The notes beneath the pieces were generated by a model that worked only from the letters and a program-made list of their open reading frames with translations, was not told the DNA's origin and did no database searches. From Sorangium aterium (GTDB lineage Bacteria > Myxococcota_A > Polyangia > Polyangiales > Polyangiaceae): a stretch of DNA of 64,000 nt. Of this stretch, positions 45,215 to 53,661 are shown piece by piece (position 1 is the first letter of the stretch; each line of letters begins with the position of its first letter). The stretch lies in contig NZ_JAQNDK010000005.1 in assembly GCF_028368935.1 (NCBI RefSeq), positions 992,001-1,056,000 on the forward strand, in the 5' to 3' direction. The position numbers and the translations under genes are program-made.

Positions 45215-45682
45215 CTACCTGTTGCAGCGGCCGCTGTTCTTGTCGAAGAACGGCGTCGTCGACACCGGGCGTCCCTGCGGCGGGTCGATCTCCACCTCCA
45301 GGGGGCCGTCGGGCGTCCAGGCTTCTTCGCACGCGACAACCTGCTCGTCGAACCGCCCGTCGCTCTCCATCCAGATGTCGATTTGATCGCTTTCGCAGGA
45401 AGCGCAGGTATCTTCCACGATCAGGTACTTCCTTAGGGCAGGAAGGTACATCCGGGTACCGGGCTGGAACCTGCCTTGGCGGACCGCCACGGTGATCGGA
45501 TCGTCGCTCGTCCCCGTCCCGCCCGCGCCTTGATGGATGACGGGGTCCGAGATGGCGTTGCCCGGCGGATCGTTGTCGGGCCAGCCGTAGAACGTCACCT
45601 CGAACCTGCTCGCCGCGCCGGCCGATCCACTCCAGAAGGTTGCGATGCCAGCGGCGTAACAGACAAACATGGACAGCTTCAT
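45215..45682 (-). CDS. Secreted barrel-type protein paired with the expansin-like gene
   Basis: A 155-residue exported protein; the ATG at 45682 starts the signal MKLSMFVCYAAGIATFWSG with cleavage after GAA. The mature part (FEVTFYGWPDNDPPGNAISD, GTGTSDDPITVAVRQGRFQP, GTRMYLPALRKYLIVEDTCA, and the DIWM segment) resembles a secreted family, frequent in fungi and actinomycetes, related to double-psi barrels such as RlpA and GH45-like proteins. Paired Cys residues (DTCASCES, VACEE) suggest disulfides. It lies 64 bp upstream of the expansin-like gene on the same strand, so the two are probably co-expressed and may act on the same wall polymer. Confidence 0.7.
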   Translation of the reverse strand: MKLSMFVCYAAGIATFWSGSAGAASRFEVTFYGWPDNDPPGNAISDPVIHQGAGGTGTSDDPITVAVRQGRFQPGTRMYLPALRKYLIVEDTCASCESDQIDIWMESDGRFDEQVVACEEAWTPDGPLEVEIDPPQGRPVSTTPFFDKNSGRCNR

Positions 45683-45813
45683 AAGGCCTCTTTCCTCCCC
45701 CCGGTCGGGGCCGATCCGTGTGCCCGCACGATGCCTGTTTCGCACAGGCCAGCTCCGCGAAGGCACAGGGCGGGCCCGCCCCGCAGGCTGGGGGGCGGAT
45801 GCTCGAACCCAAT

Positions 45814-45860
45814 GGACGTCCTGTGTCCGGCGCACGCAGCACGTCGGGCACAGGACGTCC
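45814..45860. terminator. Very strong hairpin between DUF4260 gene and barrel gene pair
   Basis: GGACGTCCTGTG (45814-45825) and CACAGGACGTCC (45849-45860) are exact reverse complements. The stem continues inward with a G-T and further C-G pairs to about 19 bp around a 9-nt loop. It lies 132 bp upstream of the secreted barrel gene and downstream of DUF4260 on the same strand, so it could terminate the DUF4260 transcript or structure the leader of the pair. The rest of the 446-bp gap holds no supported gene. Confidence 0.5.
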
Positions 45861-46128
45861 CAGACGAGTTCGGCCCGTCATCAGGAGAGGACGGCGTCGC
45901 CGTGGAGACGCTCCGGTTCCTGAATAGCTGGATTGGAGCTCGCGCAGCGAGCCGCGCCGGTGGAAGCCGGCGCGTCCACAGGCCCGGGTGCAGCGGCGGC
46001 CAGGCGGATCGGTCGAGCACCGCAGGTTCCCGTACCACCCGGGACCGTCCCGTCAGCGGGGCGCTCGGGCGGGAAGCATCGGCATCTCCTCGAACACCTC
46101 GTCGTCAGGCAAGGAGAGGACCTCGAAA

Positions 46129-46605
46129 TTATCGTTGCTTGAAAGAGCGCTTTGAGCCCACGCGGCCGAGGTGCGTGTCGCCGAACGCCGTCCCGTACTT
46201 GAGCCCATAGCCCAGCATCCGATCGAAGCCGATGTGCCCGACCCAGATCGCCGCACCGAACAGCAGCGCCGGCGAGCCAAGCGCGACCGACGCGGCCGCG
46301 AGCAGCGCCGGAGCCAGATGGCTGTGCCCCGCGTTGTAGGCCACCGCGCCCACCCGCGGGCCCGCGAGGTAGCCGAGCAGCGACAGGTCGGGCAGGAGGA
46401 ACAGCGCCGCGAACCATCCCCAGCTCCCGCCCAGGTGCGCGTAGGCGAGCAGCGCGGCTCCGAGCACGAGCGCGCCCTCGAGGCGCAGGAGCGCGCGCGG
46501 CATGCCCCTGGCCCCGCCCGCCGAGACCTCGCAGGTGGGCTGCGGCGCGGGGCCAAGGGTAGAGGGAGCAAGGTCGAGCGCAGGGAGCATCGCGGCGGTG
46601 GTCAT
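46129..46605 (-). CDS. DUF4260 integral membrane protein
   Basis: A 158-residue protein from the ATG at 46605. After a short cytoplasmic N-terminus there are about four membrane helices (ALLRLEGALVLGAALLAYAH, GWFAALFLLPDLSLLGYLAG, APALLAAASVALGS and ALLFGAAIWVGHIGFDRMLG). The signatures PDLSLLGYLAG, AYNAGHSHLAP, HIGFDRMLGYGLKYGTAFGD and THLG identify DUF4260. The conserved His and Asp residues hint at an enzyme, but no function is established. It is divergent from a LysR regulator. Confidence 0.88.
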   Translation of the reverse strand: MTTAAMLPALDLAPSTLGPAPQPTCEVSAGGARGMPRALLRLEGALVLGAALLAYAHLGGSWGWFAALFLLPDLSLLGYLAGPRVGAVAYNAGHSHLAPALLAAASVALGSPALLFGAAIWVGHIGFDRMLGYGLKYGTAFGDTHLGRVGSKRSFKQR

Positions 46606-46769
46606 GGTCGTTCTCCTCGTCGTGCGTACCGGCGCGGGGTATCCGTCCTGAAGACCCCATCCTCGCGTGGAGCGCGCCGTGGCCGTGAATTCGCGGGCGC
46701 GGGTGCCGGCGACGTGGAGAGCATGGTCGCTGCGGGGGCTCATGAACATTGTACAAATGCGTCCATCCG

Positions 46770-46788
46770 CTCATCATCTTTTGATGAG
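46770..46788. promoter_or_regulatory. Inverted repeat at the LysR gene start
   Basis: CTCATCA (46770-46776) and TGATGAG (46782-46788) are exact reverse complements with a 5-bp spacer; the ATG at 46784 lies in the right arm. The 8-bp palindrome TTGTACAA (46749-46756) lies just upstream. Either could be a LysR binding site controlling the divergent DUF4260 gene. If translation starts at the upstream ATG (46742), both would be within coding sequence. Confidence 0.4.
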
Positions 46789-47767
46789 CCCAGCCGAGCC
46801 CTCGTGGGACCTCTACGGTGCCTTCCTTGCGGTCATGCGCACCGGCAGCCTCTCCGCCGCCGCGCGTGCCCTCGACGTCGCGCAGCCCACCGTGCGCCGC
46901 CAGATCGAGCAGCTCGAGTCGCAGCTCGGCGTCGTGCTCTTCACCCGCGCGCCGAACGGCCTCGTGCCGACCGAGCTCGCGCTCGCCACGCTGCCCTACG
47001 CCGAGTCCATCGCCGCGAGCGCGCGCGCCCTCGTGCGCGCCGTGTCGAGCCCCACCGATGCCGACCGCGGCACCGTGCGCGTCACGTGCAGCGAGGTCGT
47101 CGGCGTCGAGGTGCTTCCCCGGATGCTCGCCCCGCTCCTCGTTGCTCATCCGCGCCTTCAGATCGAGCTCGTCGCCACGAATCGCACCGAGGATCTCCTG
47201 CGCCGCGACGCCGATGTCGCCGTGCGCATGGCGGAGCCGACGCAGGCCGGCCTGGTGAGGCGCTGCGCCGGGCGCGTCGAGCTCGGCCTCTTCGCCACCA
47301 AGGCGTACCTCGCTGTGCACGCTGCCCCGACGTCGCTCGCTGGGCTCGTGCAGGGCCACGCCCTCATAGGCGCCGACGGCTCCCGCGCCATGATCGACGC
47401 GCTCGCCGCCGCCGGGCTCGTCACCACGCCGCGCGATTATGCGTTCCGCAGCGACAGCGACATCGCGAAGCTCGCCGCGGTGCGCGCCGGCCTCGGCATC
47501 GGGGTGTGCCAGCTCCCGCTCAGCCGGCGGCCGGTGCCGCTCGTGCGCGTGCTGCCCGCGCTCGCCTTCCACCTGGACGCGTGGGTCGTCATGCACGAGG
47601 ATCTGCGCGCCGTGCGCCGCGTCCGCCTCGTCTTCGAGCACCTCGTCGCGCAGCTTGGTGCCTACGCGACCCAGGCACGCGAAACACGGCCGGTGGCGGC
47701 GAAGGCCCGGCGCCCGGGCACGCGGCGAAGGCCCAGCTCGGGCCGAGCGGCGAGGACCCGTTCCTGA
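46784..47767 (+). CDS. LysR-family transcriptional regulator
   Basis: A regulator of 327 residues from the ATG at 46784; an earlier ATG at 46742 would add 14. The winged helix-turn-helix is LYGAFLAVMRTGSLSAAARA, LDVAQPTVRRQIEQLESQLG and VVLFTRAPNGLVPTELA. The periplasmic-binding-protein-like effector domain follows (about 90-290: RGTVRVTCSEVVGVEVLPRM and later AAVRAGLGIGVCQLPLS). The last 30 residues are Arg/Pro-rich and dispensable-looking. By LysR convention it probably activates or represses the divergent DUF4260 gene. Confidence 0.88.
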   Translation: MSPAEPSWDLYGAFLAVMRTGSLSAAARALDVAQPTVRRQIEQLESQLGVVLFTRAPNGLVPTELALATLPYAESIAASARALVRAVSSPTDADRGTVRVTCSEVVGVEVLPRMLAPLLVAHPRLQIELVATNRTEDLLRRDADVAVRMAEPTQAGLVRRCAGRVELGLFATKAYLAVHAAPTSLAGLVQGHALIGADGSRAMIDALAAAGLVTTPRDYAFRSDSDIAKLAAVRAGLGIGVCQLPLSRRPVPLVRVLPALAFHLDAWVVMHEDLRAVRRVRLVFEHLVAQLGAYATQARETRPVAAKARRPGTRRRPSSGRAARTRS

Positions 47768-47825
47768 CGACCGAGGTGGGGTCTCCCATCTGGCCCACGG
47801 TGACGCTGGGGCGCTCGGCGGATCG

Positions 47826-48706
47826 TCACGGCCCCGTCACGAGACCCGAGATGTGGATCTGTACGAGCGGACCATTCGCCTCGTCGTATACCACCACACT
47901 CGAGCCTCCGATCTCGCGTCGAACGATCACGTCCTGAAACACCATCGGCCCCTCTCCGAACTGCAGCAGCGCGCCCGTCGCCTCCAGCGCGTGATGCAGG
48001 TGGGGAAAGAAGGGCTGCACAGTGTACCCCGCGGGCACCGGTGGATACGAGCCGATGAGCGTCGCCGTCCCTGTCGCGTCGATCTGCCAGAGCTCGGCTG
48101 CCCCGCTACCCTGGTCCGTGGCGAGCGCGACGCGGAACGAGTCCGGCGCGAGCGCGCACGGCGAGCAGCGGAGCGTTCGGCAGGCCGACGATCGGCACCG
48201 AGCTCGCGTTGGCGAGATCGACGACACGGTTCTTAGTGAGCGCGAGGTTCGCGTAGCCGAGGTGGACGAGCATGTCCTGATCGTCGCCGTACACCATGAC
48301 GCCGTTCGCGTCGTACCAGTGCTTGTTCCAGTCGCCGGAGCAGCTGTGTATCCACGCTCGCCCGGGCCCCACCTTGATGTCCTCGATCCAATCGTTGGGG
48401 ACGCATGGTGCCGTCGGCAGGACGAGGTCGTTCGCGTCCGAGCCGTTGAGGTACGTGCCCAGATAGGGACATGCGTCGCACACGAATTCGCGAACCGATC
48501 CTGTGAGCACGTAGAGCAGCTTGCCGCCGTCTTGGAGGTGTGCGGTGAACTCATCGTAGGCGCCGATGAACCTGACGGCGGCCGTGTTCGGGTCGCTCCA
48601 GTGGGCCATGGCGTCGCGACCGCTGGAGCCCGGCTGGACCGTCCCCAGCAGGTAGACCTCCGCAGGATCGAACACGTCGCTGATGTTGCCCGGACCGCCG
48701 CCGCCT
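47826..48706 (-). pseudogene. Truncated and frameshifted secreted protein
   Basis: The upstream part (SDVFDPAEVYLLGTVQPGSS through REFVCDACPYLGTYLNGSDA to VDLANASSVPIVGLPNAPL) is in one frame and the rest (CSPCALAPDSFRVALATDQG, ELWQIDATGTATLIGSYPP, then VVVYDEANGPLVQIHISGLV) is in another, joined near 48170 if one extra base is skipped. The paired Cys residues and domain layout resemble surface proteins found repeatedly in Sorangium, which begin with a lipoprotein signal and Gly-rich linker. Here the 5' end stops abruptly at a Gly/Pro stretch near 48706, where RadC-like sequence begins on the other strand. Both lesions indicate a dead gene. Confidence 0.65.
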
Positions 48707-49125
48707 TCGAGCTCGGCCGCCGCACCCACGCCGCCCGCGCGCGCCGGGGCGCGCTCCTCACCGACGCCGCCCGCGTGGCGCGGTACTTCGGCCCGAGGCT
48801 GGCGTCCCTGGTCCATGAGGAGCTCTGGATCGCCGCGCTCGACAGCCACGGCCGCGTCCGTGAGACGCGCCTGCTCGCCCGCGGTTCCGACGACGCCCTC
48901 CACGTCGGCCGCTCGACCGTCTTGCGCACGGCGCCTGGAGATGGCCGCCCACAGCTTCGTCCTGGCCAATAACCCCCGAGCGGCGACCCGACGCCGACCC
49001 GCGGGGACGAAGCGATGACCCTGGAGCTGCGCCGCCTCTCGGCGGAGCTGCACGTCCCGCTCAAGGCCCCCGTCATCGTCACGCCCAGCGGCCGCTACGC
49101 CGCCGTCCACGAGGTTGCCCTCGCG
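48696..49125 (+). pseudogene. Degenerate RadC-like gene, copy A
   Basis: The frame AFELGRRTHAARARRGALLT then ARYFGPRLASLVHEELWIAA, LDSHGRVRETRLLARGSDDA matches the RadC/UPF0758 core. Near 48930 one base is gained and near 48975 one is lost compared with copy B, and the metal-binding HNHPSGDP motif has become LANNP. The closing part (MTLELRRLSAELHVPLKAPV, VTPSGRYAAVHEV) is back in frame. With its zinc motif gone the copy cannot be functional. Confidence 0.7.
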
Positions 49126-49382
49126 GGGCGCTGCGCCCCTGCGGATCCGGCCGCCAGCTTCCCGCGCACCGCCCCGGCCGGGGGCTCCGGGAGCCCCGGC
49201 AGCGGCAGAGGCGCTGGAGCACGTGGAGCAACCGACCGTGGCTTGGCTAGCCCGAGTTCGGTCAGGTCGCTCTGTGCCTGCGCTACGCCAGTCGACGTCG
49301 GCCATCGCCGTCGTCGCGGCAGCACCTCGCCGATGGGGAAGCGCGCCTGGGCAGCCTCCGAGCCGCGCGGTACAATCCCCCC

Positions 49383-49607
49383 GTGAACCTTCCCGAGCTG
49401 GAAGCCGAAGCCCTGAAGCTGCCCGTCGCGGAGCGCGCACGTCTCGCAGAGACGCTTCTGGCAAGCCTGGATGAGCTCTCCGAGGAGGAGCACAGGCGCC
49501 TCTGGACCGAGGAAGCGACGCGCCGGGACGCAGAGCTTGACGCGGATCCGTCTCGGGGGCGACCGGCCGAGGACGTCTTTCGTGATGCCCGCGCGCGGCT
49601 CCGGTGA
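49383..49607 (+). CDS. Addiction-module antitoxin (RelB/ParD-like)
   Basis: A 74-residue protein starting at GTG (MNLPELEAEALKLPVAERAR, LAETLLASLDELSEEEHRRL), a close match to the small addiction-module proteins that pair with RelE/ParE toxins. The stop overlaps the toxin start by 4 bp (GTGA). The toxin is frameshifted, so the antitoxin may be an orphan. Confidence 0.85.
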   Translation: MNLPELEAEALKLPVAERARLAETLLASLDELSEEEHRRLWTEEATRRDAELDADPSRGRPAEDVFRDARARLR

Positions 49608-49899
49608 CGCTCCCGGTCATCGTTCACGACCCGGCTGAGGTCGAGCTGAACGAGGCCGCCGCCTACGACGCTCGGGCACGTCCTGGTCTTGGTGACACCT
49701 TCGTCGCCGAGGTTCAAGGCGCGTCGATGCCCCGGCTGCGTCACCGCTCGCGGGAAGGGCTGTGGAGAACGATGTTCGCTGGTGGCTCGTGCGGCGATTC
49801 CCCTACAGCGTTTTGTACCGCGTACGGGCCGATCACATTCGTATTCTCGCGATTGCACATCAGAAGCGGCGGCCCTTCTACTGGCGCGGGCGCCAGTAG
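49604..49899 (+). pseudogene. RelE/ParE-family toxin with one-base frameshift
   Basis: The GTG start overlaps the antitoxin stop. The frame reads VELNEAAAYDARARPGLGDT then FVAEVQ and degenerates. One base back it continues RRVDAPAASPLAGRAVENDV, RWWLVRRFPYSVLYRVRADH and IRILAIAHQKRRPFYWRGRQ to a TAG ending at 49899. The second part holds the diagnostic FPYSVLYR and IAHQKRRPFYW motifs of ParE-like toxins. One base (probably G in CAG-AGG) is missing near 49716. Joined length is about 98 residues, normal for the family. Confidence 0.8.
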
Positions 49900-49907
49900 T
49901 CCGGCTC

Positions 49908-50175
49908 CGCGCCTGCTCGCCCGTAGTGGCGCCGACGTCATCTACGTCGGCCGCGCAACCGTCCTGCGCACGGCGCTGGACATGGCCGCCCACAGCTTCG
50001 TCCTGGCCCATAACCACCCGAGCGGCGACCCGACGCCGACCCGCGAGGACGAAGCGATGACCCTGGAGCTGCGCCACCTCTCGGCGGAGTTGCTCGTCCC
50101 GCTCACGGCCCACGTCATCGTCACGCCCAGCGGCCGCTACGCCGCCGTCCACGAGGTTGCCCTCGCGGCGCGCCG
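49908..50175 (+). pseudogene. RadC C-terminal fragment, copy B
   Basis: Starting nine bases after the toxin stop, the frame reads RLLARSGADVIYVGRATVLR, TALDMAAHSFVLAHNHPSGD and PTPTREDEAMTLELRHLSAE, then VTPSGRYAAVHEVAL. The JAB/MPN metal motif HNHPSGDP is intact, but the N-terminal half is missing. It shares long near-identical DNA with copy A. Confidence 0.75.
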
Positions 50176-50446
50176 CGCCCCGCCGATGGGCACTGCAGCA
50201 CCACGCATCCAGCCACAGCGCATCGCGCCGGCCGGCTGCTCCGCAAGCCTCCGGCAGCGGCGGCTCAGGCTGGCGGATGGCGCCCCCGCCCCATCTGGTC
50301 CGGCCTGGTGGATGGCCATCGCGGAAGTCTCTGGTCACAACACCCGGCAGGATCCGCGCAAGGAGAAGCTCACCCGACCCAAGGATCAAGTCATGCTACA
50401 GGTGCTCCGCGCGACGCTCGACGAACGGAGACGGACCTGAGCACGG

Positions 50447-50535
50447 ATGCCGTTGGCATCTCTCGCATCCCTCGTGCACGAGGAGCTCTGGATCGCGGCG
50501 CTCGACGCCCACGGCCGGGTCCGTGAGACGTGCCT
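50447..50535 (+). pseudogene. RadC N-terminal fragment, copy C
   Basis: The stretch SLASLVHEELWIAALDAHGR then VRETC repeats part of copy A (its SLVHEELWIAALDSHGRVRE) and then loses similarity at LGGWSAP. It is too short to function and lies downstream of copy B, as if the gene had been broken and its parts shuffled. Nothing else is supported at 50176-50446. Confidence 0.6.
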
Positions 50536-50644
50536 GGGTGGGTGGTCGGCTCCGCTGGATCTGGCAAGGAGCTCGCACGTCGGCCGGGAGCGAGCGCGGG
50601 GCGAGGGAGGGCACCCCGCCGGAACACCCCACCGTTCGTGCGAC

Positions 50645-51037
50645 CTACTCTTCAAAGCGACCCGTGGCGTCACGATCGCGGTCGTATCGTCTCGTGAGTG
50701 GAAACGGCGGCAACCAGGACTCGCGACGAACGATCCAGCTTTCGTAGGTTGGCATCAGTTGATCTGGGGCATCCAGGGAGCCCAGGTTCACTTCGATCTC
50801 GTCTGCGCTGCGCGCAAAAATAGACGAGCCGCAGCGGGGGCAGAAGAACCGCCCGGCGTAGTCGCGGGTCTCGCCATCGATCGTCACCGCATCCTGAGGG
50901 AACACCGCAGAAGCGTGAAAAAGGGCTCCATGATGCTTGCGGCAGTCGAGGCAGTGACAAAGGCCGACCCGGTATGGGCGTCCCGACGCCACAATTCGCA
51001 CGTCGCCGCACAGGCAACCGCCGGTGAATCGGTCCAT
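50645..51037 (-). CDS. GFA/CENP-V family zinc protein
   Basis: A 130-residue protein from the ATG at 51037. It has the full zinc-ligand pattern of glutathione-dependent formaldehyde-activating (Gfa) proteins: GGCLCGDVR, LCHCLDCRKHHGA and FFCPRCGSSIFAR. Residues RESWLPPFPLTRRYDRDR close the domain. Many family members have no proven link to formaldehyde, so the reaction is uncertain. Confidence 0.9.
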   Translation of the reverse strand: MDRFTGGCLCGDVRIVASGRPYRVGLCHCLDCRKHHGALFHASAVFPQDAVTIDGETRDYAGRFFCPRCGSSIFARSADEIEVNLGSLDAPDQLMPTYESWIVRRESWLPPFPLTRRYDRDRDATGRFEE

Positions 51038-51227
51038 ACTGGGTCTCCTCTGAAATCGAGCGGTCGGAATGGCTCCAGCGAACGGCACTGTCATTGCTAT
51101 TGCTCCGAAGCCCAGCCGGTGAAGGCAGGCTCGGGAAGCTTCGCAGCATCAGCGACGCCTGGATCCATCTGAGGAACCTGTGTCCTCGAGGCAGCCGCCG
51201 CGGCTGACGACTCCGCTTGCGCTCGGA

Positions 51228-51932
51228 TCAGCTCGGGCTCTGTGACGCGATGAGCGATCGCAGCCAGTCGTCCGAGGCCTTGCGGTACTCGGGGACGCGG
51301 CTCCGCTCGGCCGCGGCGAGCGCCTCCTTCAGCCGAGGCGCGTCGAGGTCGTGGATGTAGCAGGGGGTACCCGGCTGCTGGCGCCACGCGTCCTCGAGGC
51401 CGCCCGCGTCGACCGCATCGAAGCCGAGCTCGTCGACGAGGCGCATGACCTTCGCCCGCGCTTCCGGCGGATCCCCCGCGATCGGGAGCGCGACGCGCCC
51501 CGGCGTGCCCTTCGGCTTGCCCTTCGCGAGCAGGCTCTCGAAGTAGATGTTGTTGAACGCCTTGACCACCGGCCGCCCAATCTGGTCGGCGACCCACGCG
51601 CTCTCGACCTGCCCCGCCTCGATGGCCGGGATGCTGCCGTCGCGGACCGGGTAGTAGTTGTTGGTGTCGATCACGACCACGTCGGCGGGCACGCCGGCGA
51701 AGAGATCCTTCGGCAGGTCCACGACCGCGCGCTGGGGGATCGTAACGACCACGATCTCGCCGCCGCGCGCGGCCTCCGCGGCCGTGACGGGGGTGGCGCC
51801 GGTCTCGGCGGCGAGCTCGCGGAGCGTGTCCGGCCCGCGCGAGTTCGCGATCACGACCTGGTGACCGAGCTTCCCCAACAGCTTCGCCAGCGACCCGCCG
51901 ATCAAGCCGGCGCCGATGATTCCGATCTGCAT
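51228..51932 (-). CDS. NADP-binding F420-oxidoreductase-like protein
   Basis: A 234-residue Rossmann protein. MQIGIIGAGLIGGSLAKLLG is the dinucleotide-binding loop, and the Arg after the second strand (ANSRGPDT) favours NADP. The layout (VVVTIPQRAVVDLP, VVIDTNNYYPVRDG, VVKAFNNIYFESLL and LPIAGDPPEARAKVMRLVDE) matches the F420-dependent NADP reductase/YqeC-like group. F420 use is not established here. A copy of a repeated promoter-like module lies about 160 bp upstream. Confidence 0.85.
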   Translation of the reverse strand: MQIGIIGAGLIGGSLAKLLGKLGHQVVIANSRGPDTLRELAAETGATPVTAAEAARGGEIVVVTIPQRAVVDLPKDLFAGVPADVVVIDTNNYYPVRDGSIPAIEAGQVESAWVADQIGRPVVKAFNNIYFESLLAKGKPKGTPGRVALPIAGDPPEARAKVMRLVDELGFDAVDAGGLEDAWRQQPGTPCYIHDLDAPRLKEALAAAERSRVPEYRKASDDWLRSLIASQSPS

Positions 51933-52835
51933 TCGTCACTCCTTCGAGCCGAGCCGCCCGCGATCGAGCGCGGACGCCGGCGGTCCAAATGCATCGTCTG
52001 ACGCAGACGGGCGATCGCTCGCTGAATGGTCGGTCCGCCTTGAACTCGGACCCACCCTCACGTGCCGCCCCCACGCATCGTGCAAAGGCAGCGTATCCGA
52101 CGGCTGCCCCACCTTGTCAAGCAGACCAACGCAGGACCGTGCGGTACCTACACCGGACGACGACGCGAGCGAGCGCTCGATGCCCTACCCCTCCGAAGCG
52201 AAGAAGCGCCCCTGCAACGGCGCGGCCGATCGGTGGCGGGGCTGTTCAGGTTGCCGCAGCTTGCCGAGCTCTCCACCACGCGGGACGGCGTCCGAAGCCG
52301 CGGCAAAACACGCGCTGACGATGAGCCACGTGGAGAAGCGCGCGGATGGCCGCGGGCTGTCGAGCTGCGGACACGGGGTCTGGCCGACAGGTGCCGGCCG
52401 GACGCATGCGCGGCCGGCCGCGCTCGATCTCCTCTTCGCCCGCGCCCTCACCCGCTCTCGGAGATGGTCCCGATGAGCCCGGTGGGCCGCGTCCCCGTCG
52501 GCGCCCCCGCCGAGACGGCGGCCGAGCTCTCGACGACAACGCAGATGAGCACGTGGCGCGTCCGCCGCGCGTCGGGCCATTGATGGTCGCGCGCCGCGCG
52601 TCGAGCGCACGGGCATGCCGATGAGAGGCGCACGCCTGGCGCGTCGCTGGACGCGATCGATGACGCAGGCGAGTATGTACATGGTGCGTGTGCCGGTCGA
52701 CGGGGCATCGAGGGTCGTGCCTGAGACAAGGCATGATCGCCGAGGGAGGGCAGAAGACTGCCCCGCGAACCTCGACGAGGGTCCCGGCGTCGGTGTGCTA
52801 TTGACGGTGGGCCGCCGGATGGAGAAGCTCGCACC
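51933..52835. other. Intergenic region of about 0.9 kb with promoter-like repeat
   Basis: It contains the first copy of a repeated module (52050-52159). The remainder, 52160-52835, holds only shadow-like frames with no recognisable protein character and may be decayed sequence. Confidence 0.4.
52050..52159 (-). promoter_or_regulatory. Repeated promoter-like module, copy 1
   Basis: About 92 of 110 positions match 61541-61649, counted by eye. On the minus strand it holds TTGACA (52119-52114), 17 bp, then GATACG (52096-52091), followed by the inverted repeat CACG-CAT-CGTG (52071-52081) around the expected start point. It points toward the NADP oxidoreductase gene starting at 51932. The promoter elements are the best conserved part of the module. 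Confidence 0.6.
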
Positions 52836-53399
52836 ATGAGTAGCGCGCTGATCGTCGGTGACCTCCAGGTCGGGATTCTCGACAACTACCCGTTCGCGAA
52901 GGCCGTGGTGCCGCCGGTGACCGAGCTGCTGTCGCGAGCCCGCGCAGCCGGGGTGCTGGTCGTGTTCGTGCGTACCGCGTTTCGGGCCAACGGCGCGGAC
53001 TTGGCGGGTGAGGTCTTCGCGGCCTTCCACCGGGCCGGCAACCTGTTCCACGAGGGGTCGCCGGGTACGGAGGTCGCGCTGGAGGTCACCGCGGACGACG
53101 TTGTCGTGCTCAAGCGGCGCACGAGCGCGTTCGCAGGAACGGATCTCGATCTGGTGCTCCGCGCCCGCGGCGTGGACTCGCTCGCGCTCACTGGTGTCGC
53201 GACGAGCGCCATGGTCGCGGCCACGCTGTACGATGCGTCGGACCGGGGCTACGAGCTGACCGTGCTCCGCGACGGGTGCGCCGACCCGGACCCGGCGGTG
53301 CACGAGCTCCTCGTCAACACCGTCTTTCCCAGCAGGGGCGCGGAAATCGTTACGTGCGCGCAGTGGCCAGCTCGTGGTGCGCGTACGGCTCCCCGTTGA
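52836..53399 (+). CDS. Isochorismatase-family (cysteine hydrolase-like) protein
   Basis: A 187-residue isochorismatase-fold protein. The Asp of the triad lies in ALIVGDLQVGILDN and the Lys in VLKRRTSAFAGTDLDLVL. The position that normally carries the nucleophilic Cys (GxxTxxCV) reads GVATSAMVAATLYDASDRGY, so the Cys is missing. The ending DGCADPDPAVHELL is typical. It may be a non-catalytic or altered member of the family, a known subset. Confidence 0.85.
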   Translation: MSSALIVGDLQVGILDNYPFAKAVVPPVTELLSRARAAGVLVVFVRTAFRANGADLAGEVFAAFHRAGNLFHEGSPGTEVALEVTADDVVVLKRRTSAFAGTDLDLVLRARGVDSLALTGVATSAMVAATLYDASDRGYELTVLRDGCADPDPAVHELLVNTVFPSRGAEIVTCAQWPARGARTAPR

Positions 53400-53661
53400 A
53401 CGGCTCGACCTCGCGGTAGCCCGCGGCGCGGTACGGCATCGCGCCGGCTTTGCGCGCTGCGCGCGACGACGCGAGCAAGCCTGCCAGGTTCCGGGCTCCT
53501 GAGACAACTTGCGCCACGCCGGCGACGCCCGTCTGCCCGAGCGCCTGCTCCCGGCGTTTGGCCTGCCCGTGGCGCTGCCGGAGCAGGGCGCGAAGATTTT
53601 TTCGAGCGACCGATGAGTTCTCCTCGGGCGGGGCGTCCATGGAGCAAAAGGAGACCCCCTC

